From Streptomyces smyrnaeus (GTDB taxonomy: Bacteria > Actinomycetota > Actinomycetes > Streptomycetales > Streptomycetaceae), in the NCBI RefSeq assembly GCF_017676345.1, contig NZ_JAFFZM010000001.1:310001-374000 (forward strand): a DNA stretch of 64,000 nucleotides, written 5' to 3'. The translations under genes and the position numbers were made by a program. Every line of letters begins with the position of its first letter. Position 1 is the stretch's first letter. Below are positions 8,644 through 16,379 of this stretch, piece after piece. The notes below the pieces were generated by a model. The model did no database searches. It had not been told where the DNA came from and worked only from the letters and a program-made list of their open reading frames with translations.

Positions 8644-9645
8644 ATGAGCGCGGCAGACGCACACGGACACGGCCACGCCGGACACACGCACGGGGTCTCG
8701 GCCGGAGCCGACCGCCGCTGGCTGTCGATGGCACTCGCGTTGATCAGCGTGTTCATCGTCGTCGAGACGGCCATCGCGGTGCTGGCGGGCTCCCTCGCGC
8801 TGCTGTCCGACGCGGCGCACATGCTCACCGACGCCATCTCGATCGTCCTCGCGCTGGTCGCGATGCGGCTGTCGACGCGGCCCGCACGCGGCGGCTACAC
8901 CTTCGGCCTCAAGCGCGCCGAGATCCTCTCGGCGCACGCGAACGGACTCACCCTGATCCTGGCCGCCGGCTGGCTCGGCTACGAGGCCGTACGCAGACTG
9001 CTCGACCCGCCCGAGGTCACGGGCTGGATGGTGGTGGCCACGGCGCTGGTGGGCATCGTGGTGAACCTCCTGGCCACCTGGTGCCTGTCGAAGGCGAACC
9101 GCTCCTCGCTCAATGTGGAGGGCGCCTACCAGCACATCCTCAACGATCTCTTCGCCTTCATCGGTACCGCGGTGGCCGGCTTCGTCGTCCTGGTCACCGG
9201 CTACGCCCGCGCCGACGCCATCGCCACACTGGTCGTCGTGGGCCTGATGCTGAAGGCGGGTTACGGCCTGCTGCGCGACTCGGGCCGCATCTTCCTGGAG
9301 GCGGCGCCGGTCGGGCTCGACCCGGACGAGGTGGGCGACGAGCTGGCCGCCGCCGAGTCCGTGACCGAGGTCCACGATCTGCACATCTGGACGATCACCT
9401 CGGGCGAACCCGCGCTGTCGGCGCACGTACTGGTGGAGCCGGGCGGCGACTGCCACCGGGTGCGGCGCGATCTGGACCGCATGCTGGCCGAGCGGCACGG
9501 CCTGACCCACACCACCCTCCAGATCGACCACGCGGACCGGCTGCCGCCCATGCCGGCCGGTGCCCACGCGCTCACCAGCGTCTCGGCGGGTCACTGCCCA
9601 ACCTCGCACGGCCCGGTGCACCACGACGGACCGCACGAGCACTGA
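8644..9645 (+). CDS. Cation diffusion facilitator (Zn/Co/Cd efflux, CzcD/ZitB type)
   Basis: Encodes 333 residues from the ATG at 8644. A His-rich N-terminus (HGHGHAGHTHG) precedes six predicted TM helices. The transport-site residues are seen as SDAAHMLTD in TM2 (HxxxD) and HILND in TM5 (HxxxD), the HD-HD arrangement associated with Zn(II). The cytoplasmic C-terminal domain (VTEVHDLHIWTITSGEPALS) is the regulatory metal-binding fold, and another His-rich segment ends the protein. It exports divalent cations in exchange for protons. No metal sensor gene adjoins, so regulation is unknown. Confidence 0.92.
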   Translation: MSAADAHGHGHAGHTHGVSAGADRRWLSMALALISVFIVVETAIAVLAGSLALLSDAAHMLTDAISIVLALVAMRLSTRPARGGYTFGLKRAEILSAHANGLTLILAAGWLGYEAVRRLLDPPEVTGWMVVATALVGIVVNLLATWCLSKANRSSLNVEGAYQHILNDLFAFIGTAVAGFVVLVTGYARADAIATLVVVGLMLKAGYGLLRDSGRIFLEAAPVGLDPDEVGDELAAAESVTEVHDLHIWTITSGEPALSAHVLVEPGGDCHRVRRDLDRMLAERHGLTHTTLQIDHADRLPPMPAGAHALTSVSAGHCPTSHGPVHHDGPHEH

Positions 9646-9679
9646 CGCCACCGCCGACGCCTCGCCGCACCGGAAGCGG

Positions 9680-9704
9680 GCAGAGGGGCCGTTCGGCCCT
9701 GCTG
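9680..9704. terminator. Possible imperfect terminator hairpin
   Basis: A short GC-rich inverted repeat (about AGGGCC / GGCCCT with one bulge, GTTC loop) lies 35 nt after the CDF stop, between convergent genes. It is weak and assigned mainly on position. Confidence 0.3.
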
Positions 9705-9877
9705 GGCGGGGCCGGGGTGGGGCACTCTGAAGGCAGTCCCCGGGCGTCTCCCCGCCAGGCGCCCGGGCCTGCGCCACCGCTGGGCAGCCGCCCGCGGCCT
9801 GTGGGGGGTCCGCGGGCGGCATCAGCGGCCCGGCTCCCGTGTCCGCTCACGACAGCGGCGACCAGAGCCGGGTGCCG

Positions 9878-11140
9878 TCACCTCAGGTCCGTGTCCCGCT
9901 CGCACGGGCCGTCGCTTCCGGTGGGGCTCGGCGTGGGCGTCGGCGACTCGGCGCCGGTCGGACCGGGGGACGGCGAGCCGGTGTCGTCCGGGCAGTCGGG
10001 GGGAGTGCTGGGGCCGCCCGGACCACCGGAGCCGTCCTCGTCCGGGGAACCGGAGCCGGTGGGGCGGGGACCCGGCCGTTCCGGGCCCGATGTGGCACCG
10101 CCGTTGCCCGTGCCCGGGGAGCCGGGGCCGGGCCCACTCCGGCCGTCCCCGGCCCTGCCGTCCTTGCCGCCCTTCCTCTCCTTGTTCCCGTCGTTCGCCC
10201 TGTTCCCGTTGTTCGCCTCGTTGCCCTTGTTGCCCTTGCTGCCGGCGCCCGGGCTGCTGGGCAGCACTCCCGCGCCGTCTGGAACGATGTGGGTGCCCTC
10301 GCGGTAGAAGGCGAACCACGCCAGGACGGTGCGCACATAGGCGGTCGAGCGGTTGTAGCTGAGGATCGCCGCGCGCAACTGGGCGGCGCTGGTCAGATCC
10401 CGGTCCCCGGCGCACAGATAGCGGCCGGCGGCGAGCGCGGCGTCGTGGATGTTGTGCGGGTCCTCACGGCCGTCGCCGTTGCCGTCGGCGCCCCAGCCGC
10501 GCCAGGTCGTGGGGATGAACTGCATGGGTCCGACCGCCCGGTCGAACTCGCCGTCCCCGTCCCAGGCGCCGCCGTCGGAGTCCTCGATACGGGCGAATCC
10601 GTTGCCGTCCAGGACCGGGCCCAGGATCGGGCGGCGCGTGGTGCCGTCCGCCCGTACGTCGCCGCCGCGCGCCTGCCCCGACTCCACCTTGCCCAGCGCG
10701 GCCAGCAGTTCCCAGCGCAGCCCGCAGCCGGGGTCGGTGGCCCGCACCACCCGCTCGGCGTTCCGGTAGGCGCGCAGCACGGTGGCGGGAATGCCGGAGT
10801 GGGCCTTGGCCCGGGCGCTCGCGGCCCGGTCGGGCCCGGTGCCGTCGACGCCGTCGAGGGGCGGGAGTTCGACGTGGTACGAGCCGTCGTCGGCACCGGC
10901 CGGGTACGGAGGACCGGTGCGGGCCGGATTCCACGGCTTGCGGGCGTCCTTCGGGCCGACCGCGCCAGGAGCCTGGGAGGCGGTCAGCGCGGCGACGGCC
11001 AGCGCGGCGAGCGCGGTGCCCGCGGTGCGCCGGCGCAGCCGGACCCGCCTGGTGCCGGCGGGGCGCGCGGGGCCGCGCCGGGCACCGGCAGCGGTGTGGC
11101 TGCCGCGTCGGCGGGCGCCGGTCCCGTCCTGCTGCGTCAT
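9878..11140 (-). CDS. Exported lytic transglycosylase (MltB/SLT_2-like) with low-complexity tail
   Basis: Starts at ATG 11140 with a GGAGGAG site; 420 residues. A basic N-terminus and a hydrophobic segment at about residues 40-58 suggest export. The catalytic domain at about residues 120-290 contains LLAALGKVESGQA (the Glu is the expected general acid), VGPMQFIPTTWRGWGADGNG and a DAALAAGRYLC segment, all typical of MltB-type murein transglycosylases. The last 130 residues are Gly/Asn/Pro/Ser-rich (repeats such as GNKGNE), a likely wall-spanning or disordered tail. It lies 71 nt after the last Mce-associated gene on the same strand and probably closes the mce operon. It cleaves peptidoglycan, perhaps to let the transport machine cross the wall. 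Confidence 0.85.
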   Translation of the reverse strand: MTQQDGTGARRRGSHTAAGARRGPARPAGTRRVRLRRRTAGTALAALAVAALTASQAPGAVGPKDARKPWNPARTGPPYPAGADDGSYHVELPPLDGVDGTGPDRAASARAKAHSGIPATVLRAYRNAERVVRATDPGCGLRWELLAALGKVESGQARGGDVRADGTTRRPILGPVLDGNGFARIEDSDGGAWDGDGEFDRAVGPMQFIPTTWRGWGADGNGDGREDPHNIHDAALAAGRYLCAGDRDLTSAAQLRAAILSYNRSTAYVRTVLAWFAFYREGTHIVPDGAGVLPSSPGAGSKGNKGNEANNGNRANDGNKERKGGKDGRAGDGRSGPGPGSPGTGNGGATSGPERPGPRPTGSGSPDEDGSGGPGGPSTPPDCPDDTGSPSPGPTGAESPTPTPSPTGSDGPCERDTDLR

Positions 11141-11211
11141 CTGCTTCTCCTCCCGGTCGTACCCGGCCCACGCCGGACGGCGGACGGCTGTGGGCCCGAG
11201 CGCGGGTCGTC

Positions 11212-12114
11212 TCAGCTGAGGGTGTCGATGGCGGCGATCCGCCAGGCGCCGTCCTTGCGTACGGCGTTGACGGCGAGCATGGCGCCCGCGTAGGTGGCGT
11301 TGTCGTCCTTGGCCTGCTCGCCCCCGCCGCCCTTGTCCTTGGCGCCGCCGTTGTCCTTGGTACCGCTCTTGTCCTTGGCGCCGTCCTCGCCCTTGGCGTT
11401 CGCCGCGGTGCGGGCGCTGTGCTGGTCGGCGAAGAGGAGCACCCGGGCCCGGTCGCCCTCCAGCGTGGTGACCGCGCTGTCGGTGACCGTCGTCGTCAGT
11501 ACGAGTTTCTGTCCGCTGTCCTGCGCGCGTACTCGGGCGAGGAGTGCGCGGTGCTGTTCGACAGCGCGTCCGGTCAGCAGTCGGCGCGCGGCGCGTTCGT
11601 TTTTCTCCGGCTCGGCGTGGTCGTAGGAGAAGAGCGCGTTGACCGCACTGGTGACCTCGCCCTTGACCTCGCTGGTGCGGGCCGCGTCGGCGAGCGCGGT
11701 GTTGCGCGCCGACGCGGTGTCCCGCAGCGACTGGGCCTCGGTCGCCGCCCAGCCGGTGAAGCCGCCGCAGGCGAGGGTGAGGACGGCGCAGAGGGCCGGC
11801 AGCCGACGCGGCAGCCGGATCAGCCGGCCGAGTCGTCCGAGCCGGCCGACGGCCCTGGAGGGAGACTTCCGGTCGGGCTTCGAGCCGCGCTTCGAGCCGG
11901 GCTTCGGAGCGGCCTTGCGGTCCGGCTTCGGAGCGGCCTTGCGGTCCGGCTTCGGAGCGGCCTTGCGGTCCGGCTTCGGAGCGGCCTTGCGGTCCGGCCC
12001 GGTCGCGGTGGTGCCGGTCCGTACGGGGGTCGCGGCAGTGGAGCGCGCCGTTCCGGGGGCGGGTCGAGCGGCGAGGCGGCGTCGGCGGTTGACGAGGTGG
12101 CGGGTGGTCGACAT
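11212..12114 (-). CDS. Mce-associated membrane protein with KAAPKPDR repeats
   Basis: Encodes 300 residues from the ATG at 12114 (GGAGGAA site). The N-terminal 90 residues are basic and contain four copies of an eight-residue DRKAAPKP-type repeat. One TM helix follows (LCAVLTLACGGFTGWAATEA region), then an extracytoplasmic SnoaL/NTF2-like domain of the Mce-associated type (ending AMLAVNAVRKDGAWRIAAID). A Lys/Asp/Gly-rich loop (GEDGAKDKSGTKDNGGAKDK) interrupts that domain. Mce-associated proteins are thought to stabilise the Mce complex in mycobacteria. This is one of four such genes in a row after mceF. Confidence 0.8.
   Translation of the reverse strand: MSTTRHLVNRRRRLAARPAPGTARSTAATPVRTGTTATGPDRKAAPKPDRKAAPKPDRKAAPKPDRKAAPKPGSKRGSKPDRKSPSRAVGRLGRLGRLIRLPRRLPALCAVLTLACGGFTGWAATEAQSLRDTASARNTALADAARTSEVKGEVTSAVNALFSYDHAEPEKNERAARRLLTGRAVEQHRALLARVRAQDSGQKLVLTTTVTDSAVTTLEGDRARVLLFADQHSARTAANAKGEDGAKDKSGTKDNGGAKDKGGGGEQAKDDNATYAGAMLAVNAVRKDGAWRIAAIDTLS
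11900..11995 (+). repeat. Four perfect 24-bp tandem repeats inside a coding region
   Basis: The unit (starting GGCTTCGGAGCGG) occurs four times head to tail with no mismatch. It encodes the eight-residue KAAPKPDR repeat in the cytoplasmic tail of the Mce-associated protein at 11212-12114. Copy number is likely to vary between strains by slippage. Confidence 0.9.
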
Positions 12115-12134
12115 GGGTTCCTCCGGCTCTCCGG

Positions 12135-12713
12135 TCAGTCGCGCTCGTCCGGCTCGGTGGCGGTGTAGCCCACCGGCACCTGTTCGAGGGCGCTGAGCTT
12201 CCACCCCTCGCCGGTGCGGGTGAGTTCACCGCGCATCCGGGTCTGCTTGGTCGCCGGCTTCTCCTTGGGGGCCTTCACCGTGGTCCGCACGGCGATCAGC
12301 ATTCCGGCCCGGCCGGCGCGTTCGTCCAGCTCCGCCACGGCGCTGGAGAGGATGCGGGCCGAGGTGACGGTCCTGGCCCGACGGATCTGCTTCTCGAACT
12401 GCTCCCTGCCCTTGCGCAGTTGGTCGCGCAGATCGCCGGTCGTCGACTCCTCCCAGGAGTCCAGTCCGCTGTCCAGCTCGCGGTGGTCGAGGGTGTTGAG
12501 GTTCTGCACCGCCTGCTCCCCCGCCGCGCGTACCTCGTCCCGGGTCGCGGCGTAACCGAGCGTGTCGTCGTGTGCGGCGCCGTACCAGGAGAAACCGGCC
12601 CAGGCCGCGCAGCACAGCGCCACCACCGCCAGGGCCACGGCCACCGCCCGTACCGGGCCACCCGCCGGGGACCACCGCGTCCGCCGGCTCTCCGTCCGTG
12701 TCGCCTCTCCCAC
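12135..12713 (-). CDS. Mce-associated membrane protein
   Basis: Encodes 192 residues with a basic N-terminus, one TM helix at about residues 22-45 (VAVALAVVALCCAAWAGFSW) and an extracytoplasmic domain that ends with the family-typical GELTRTGEGWKLSALEQVPV. The segment just after the membrane (AATRDEVRAAGEQAVQNLNT) resembles the equivalent part of the neighbour at 13364-13960. These two therefore form one sub-type of Mce-associated protein, and the proteins at 11212 and 12772 form the other. The order alternates, as if a two-gene cassette had duplicated. The next gene starts 20 nt downstream of its stop. Confidence 0.8.
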   Translation of the reverse strand: MGEATRTESRRTRWSPAGGPVRAVAVALAVVALCCAAWAGFSWYGAAHDDTLGYAATRDEVRAAGEQAVQNLNTLDHRELDSGLDSWEESTTGDLRDQLRKGREQFEKQIRRARTVTSARILSSAVAELDERAGRAGMLIAVRTTVKAPKEKPATKQTRMRGELTRTGEGWKLSALEQVPVGYTATEPDERD

Positions 12714-12771
12714 GTCTCGCCTCTCTCGTCTTCTTCTTCGCTCTTCCGCTGCCGCGCCGCTCCGCGCCGTC

Positions 12772-13362
12772 TCACCGTGCGGTGAGGGCGACGATCCGCC
12801 AGTCGCCGTTCTGCCGTCGGGCGGTGACGGAGAGCTGGGCGGCGGCGCGCGCCGGTTCGCGGCCCGCCCGGTAGGTGGTCTGGTCGAGGAAGGCCAGCAG
12901 GTGGGCGCGGTCTTCGTGCAGCCGGGTCACCCCCACGCCGACCACGCGGGTGGCGAGCGTCAGCTTCTGCTTCCGCGCCCGCTCTTCGACCTGGCCGAAC
13001 AGCGCCTCGTACTGCCGTTCCGCCTTGCCCGCAAGCAGTTCGTCGGCGGCCTGTTCGGTCCCGGCGAGCCCCTCGGGGGTGTACGAGAAGATCCGGGCGA
13101 GCGCGTCCTGCACCTCACCGGAGACCCTGCTGGTCGCCGCCCGGTCGGTGAGGGCCGCGTTCCCGGCCGCCGTACTGCCGGTCAACTGCCCGGCGCGCAC
13201 CAGGAATCCGCTTCCGGCCGCGAGTGCCGGCACCAGGACCGCCACCGCGCACCAGCGGGCGCGCCGTCCCTCCAGCGCGGCCGACAGCCGCGCGGCGACG
13301 GACAGCAAGGGCGGTCTCCGTCCCGGGCGTCGCCGCTCCAGCATGGCGCGTGGCCCTCGCAT
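12772..13362 (-). CDS. Mce-associated membrane protein
   Basis: Encodes 196 residues: an Arg-rich cytoplasmic segment, one TM helix at about residues 36-58 (RWCAVAVLVPALAAGSGFLV) and an extracytoplasmic domain. The pattern TAAGNAALTDRAATSRVSGE then VQDALARIFSYTPEGL parallels ARNTALADAARTSEVKGEVT then SAVNALFSYD in the protein at 11212, so the two are paralogues. The end, RRQNGDWRIVALTAR, is the conserved final strand. Its start codon follows the upstream stop by one base, so it is translationally coupled. Confidence 0.8.
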   Translation of the reverse strand: MRGPRAMLERRRPGRRPPLLSVAARLSAALEGRRARWCAVAVLVPALAAGSGFLVRAGQLTGSTAAGNAALTDRAATSRVSGEVQDALARIFSYTPEGLAGTEQAADELLAGKAERQYEALFGQVEERARKQKLTLATRVVGVGVTRLHEDRAHLLAFLDQTTYRAGREPARAAAQLSVTARRQNGDWRIVALTAR

Positions 13363-13363
13363 C

Positions 13364-13960
13364 TCAGCCCTCCTTCCCCACCGGTACCGGCGCGAGCGAG
13401 GTGAGTTTCCAGCCGTCGTCCGTCCGCTCCAGCCCGGCCTCCATGCGTTTGCGGTCCGTGGCCGGGGCGCCGGCGCGGGTGGTGGTCTCGATCCGCAAGG
13501 TGGCGATCAGGGTGGCGGTGCCCGCTGTGTCGTCCAGGCTGGTGAGTGCCGCGTCGGTGACCTTTGCGCGGGCGCTGCTGCCCCGCTCGCGCAGGGCCTT
13601 CGCGCTCTTCTTCTCCGTACGGCGCAGCTCGTCGCTCAGCGGCCCGGTGGCGGTCGCACGCCACTCGCGCAGCCCGGCGGGGATGTGTGCGGCATCGATG
13701 GAGTTGAGCGTGGCCAGGTGTGCACGGCCCGCCGCCAGAGCCTCGTCGCGGGCGCGGGAGTAGGCCAGGTCGTCGTCGGAGTACGCCGTCCAGTACAGCC
13801 AGCCGGAGAACGCGCAGAACAGCAGCGCCGCCGCCAGCAGCGCGGCGAGCCAGACCCCGCCGCTCGCGGTGGGCGCGGCCGGTCGGGCCGCTTCCTCGTC
13901 GGCGTCCGTGTCGCTGTGTGCGGGCGCGGCGGTCTCCTGCCCGTCGACCTCGGTGGTCAT
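13364..13960 (-). CDS. Mce-associated membrane protein
   Basis: Encodes 198 residues from the ATG at 13960, which overlaps the mceF stop as ATGA. The acidic N-terminus of about 35 residues precedes one TM helix (WLAALLAAALLFCAFSGWLY). The extracytoplasmic domain starts YSRARDEALAAGRAHLATLN and ends LERTDDGWKLTSLAPVPVGK, matching its paralogue at 12135. It is the first accessory gene after the six MCE-domain proteins and probably assembles with them at the membrane. Confidence 0.8.
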   Translation of the reverse strand: MTTEVDGQETAAPAHSDTDADEEAARPAAPTASGGVWLAALLAAALLFCAFSGWLYWTAYSDDDLAYSRARDEALAAGRAHLATLNSIDAAHIPAGLREWRATATGPLSDELRRTEKKSAKALRERGSSARAKVTDAALTSLDDTAGTATLIATLRIETTTRAGAPATDRKRMEAGLERTDDGWKLTSLAPVPVGKEG

Positions 13961-15198
13961 CGGCCCTCCTTGAGCCCGAGCAGTCCGGCCATGCTGTGCG
14001 GACCCGCCTCGTCGGGTCTGCCGGGTGGTGCGGAGGCCGCGGTCGCGCCGGCGCCGAACGCTCCGGGGCGGGCGGGCGGCGGCAGCGGTCCGCCGCCGGG
14101 TGCGTTGGCGGAGCCGCGGACGTTCTTGCCGCTGGAGGGCGGCGACGCGCAGCGCGCGCGGTCGTTGAAGGACGCTGGCTCTCCGGTCTCCAGCCCGCCC
14201 CGGTAGCGGGTTGCGCCGTATCCGTCCGTGCAGGGCAGCGGGTCGAAGAAGGTGAGGGCCATACCGAGGGTGGCGCCCTTGCGGGTGATGGCCGTGGAGC
14301 CGGCGGCGGCCACGCGGGGCAGCTTGACGAGAAGTTCCTCGACGCCGCGTACCCGGGTGACGGCCAGCTCGGAGGTGGTGGTGAGGTTGGCGAGCAGTAC
14401 GCTGAGGCCGGGATCGAGGTCGCGCAGCAGCCCGGTGACCTGAGTGGCGGCGCCAGGTGTGTTGGCGATCAGGCGGCGCAGGTCGGGGTCGGACTTCTTG
14501 AGCTGCTCCAGCAGTTCCTTGGTGCCCTTGGCGAAGTCCCGCAGCGCCTGGCCCTCCTCGCGCTGGGTGCGCAGTACGGTCTGCGCGTCGACGATGAGCC
14601 CGGTGGTCTCGGGCGCCGCGGCGTCGGCGGCGTCCAGGAACTCGCTTCCGGTGTCGAGCAGCACCTCCAGATCGTCGCCGCGCCCCTCGAAGGTGGCGCC
14701 CAGTTCGTCGACGACGGTGCGCAGCGAGCCGCGCGGCAGACTGGCGACCAGGTTGTCCACGCTGGCCAGCACCTCGGTGGGCGGCGCGGGCAGATCGGTG
14801 TCCACCTGCCGGATGACGGAGCCCTGGCGCAGGAAGGGGCCCCGGCCGGTGTCCGGCCGCAGGTCGATGTACTGCTCCCCGACGGCGGAGAGGTTGGCGA
14901 CGTGGGCCTTGAGGTCGCTGGGGATGCGCGGCGCCGATTTCTTGATCTTCAGCTCGGCGGACACCCCGCTGTCGGTCAGGTCCAGGGCGCCGACGCGGCC
15001 GACGGACACTCCTCGGTAGGTGACGTTGGCGTGCTCGTACAGGCCGCCGGTGCGGGCGAGTTCGACGCGTACGGTGTAGTAGTCGCGGATGCCGACATAG
15101 CGGCCGACGTCGGCGTACCGCACCCCGATGACACCGAGGACGACGGCGGCGAGGGCCAGGAAGGCGATGTTCTTGAGGACGACCGCGCGGGTCAGCAT
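13957..15198 (-). CDS. mceF: MCE-domain protein, MceF position
   Basis: Encodes 413 residues with one N-terminal TM anchor (IAFLALAAVVLGVIGVRYAD). The MCE domain at about residues 38-118 contains YRGVSVGRVGALDLTDSGVS and ANLSAVGEQYIDL. A long helical region follows, then a Pro/Gly/Ala-rich C-terminus. Six such proteins form a hexameric tube or needle that carries lipids or sterols from the outer surface to the YrbE permease. It is last of the six. The start overlaps the mceE stop as TGATG. Confidence 0.88.
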   Translation of the reverse strand: MLTRAVVLKNIAFLALAAVVLGVIGVRYADVGRYVGIRDYYTVRVELARTGGLYEHANVTYRGVSVGRVGALDLTDSGVSAELKIKKSAPRIPSDLKAHVANLSAVGEQYIDLRPDTGRGPFLRQGSVIRQVDTDLPAPPTEVLASVDNLVASLPRGSLRTVVDELGATFEGRGDDLEVLLDTGSEFLDAADAAAPETTGLIVDAQTVLRTQREEGQALRDFAKGTKELLEQLKKSDPDLRRLIANTPGAATQVTGLLRDLDPGLSVLLANLTTTSELAVTRVRGVEELLVKLPRVAAAGSTAITRKGATLGMALTFFDPLPCTDGYGATRYRGGLETGEPASFNDRARCASPPSSGKNVRGSANAPGGGPLPPPARPGAFGAGATAASAPPGRPDEAGPHSMAGLLGLKEGR

Positions 15199-16379
15199 CA
15201 GCGCTCATCCCCGGCGCCGGGCGTGGAGGTGACCGCGGGCAGCGGAAGGGCCGCGGTGCCGGAGGTGCCGGAGGCGCCGGGGTCCTCGGGGATCGGCTCC
15301 TCCCGCAGCGGCGGGGTCAATGTGGTGCCGGGCGGGGCCGCCACGTTCAGATAGAGATTGAGGTAGTCGCCCTTGACGCCGCGCAGCACCTCGTCGGTGA
15401 ACGGGTAGGTGAACAGTACCTGGAGCGAGTCGGGCAGGTCCTGGCCGGAGTCGGCGAGGGCCCGCAGCGTGGGGGCGAGGGCCTTGAGGTCGGCCACGAT
15501 GTCCTCCTTGCTGCGGTCGACGGTGTCGACGGCCACCCCGGAGAGCGTGTCGAGGGCGCGCAGCATCGTCATCAGCCGGCCCCGCTGGTCCTCCAGCGTG
15601 GTGAGGCCCGGGCTCACGTCGGTGAGGACGGTGCTGATGCTCTTCTTGCGCGCTGCGAGGGTCGCCGAGAGCCGGTTGACGCCGTCCAGCGCCCGGGTGA
15701 TGTCGCCCTTGTGCCGGTCGAGGCTGCCGACCAGCTTCTCGACGCGGCCGAGCACCGATCTGACCTCCTCCTCGTTCCCGTCGAGGGCCTTGTTCAGCTC
15801 GGTGGTGATGGTCTTGAGCTGGCTGACACCGCCGCCGTTGAGCAGCATCGACAGCGCGCCGAGGACTTCTTCGACCTCCGGGTTGCGGTTGGTGCGGGAG
15901 AGCGGGATGTGGGTGTCGCGCCCCGGCCGGTGCGCGGCCTGCCGTACCTGCCCGGTGGCCTTGCCCTTCGGTGGGGCGAGGATCTGCACATACTTCTCGC
16001 CCAGCAGGCTGGACTGCTCGATCCGGGCGTAGGGCCGCTCGGGGAGCCGCACCTCGCCGTTGACCCGCATGGTGACCTTGGCCGTCCAGCCCTTCCTGGT
16101 GAGGGAGATCTTGGTGATCTTGCCGACGGTGACGTCGTTGACCTTCACGGCGGACTGCGGGACGAGGCTGAGCACATCGCCGAACTCGGCGGTCACCTCG
16201 TAGGGGTTCTCGCCCAGGTCGGCACCGCCGGGCAGCGGCAGGTCCTGGAGGCCGGTGAACCGCGGCAGGTCGACGCCGCCGCCCAGCAGGGCGAGGCCGA
16301 GTGCGACGGTGACGCCTGCCGCAGTGACGCCGGTGCCGATCCGCGCGGCCCGGGAGCGGGGCCTGCCCAGCGGGCTCAT
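15198..16379 (-). CDS. mceE: MCE-domain protein, MceE position, lipobox cysteine absent
   Basis: Encodes 393 residues. It has the hallmarks of MceE: a short N-terminal export segment, the LQDLPLPGGADLGENPYEV region, and an MCE domain with VPQSAVKVNDVTVGKITKIS and SSLLGEKYVQI. Mycobacterial MceE proteins are lipoproteins with a Cys in an LxGC-type lipobox. Here the matching site reads LLGGGV, with Gly35 where Cys is expected, so lipid modification seems impossible. It may remain anchored by the uncleaved helix. It is translationally coupled to mceD and mceF. The Pro/Thr-rich tail is typical. Confidence 0.85.
   Translation of the reverse strand: MSPLGRPRSRAARIGTGVTAAGVTVALGLALLGGGVDLPRFTGLQDLPLPGGADLGENPYEVTAEFGDVLSLVPQSAVKVNDVTVGKITKISLTRKGWTAKVTMRVNGEVRLPERPYARIEQSSLLGEKYVQILAPPKGKATGQVRQAAHRPGRDTHIPLSRTNRNPEVEEVLGALSMLLNGGGVSQLKTITTELNKALDGNEEEVRSVLGRVEKLVGSLDRHKGDITRALDGVNRLSATLAARKKSISTVLTDVSPGLTTLEDQRGRLMTMLRALDTLSGVAVDTVDRSKEDIVADLKALAPTLRALADSGQDLPDSLQVLFTYPFTDEVLRGVKGDYLNLYLNVAAPPGTTLTPPLREEPIPEDPGASGTSGTAALPLPAVTSTPGAGDER

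Noticed and set aside
11900..11995. Possible CRISPR-like repeat
   Set aside because: The 24-bp units are contiguous with no spacers and lie in frame inside a coding sequence.
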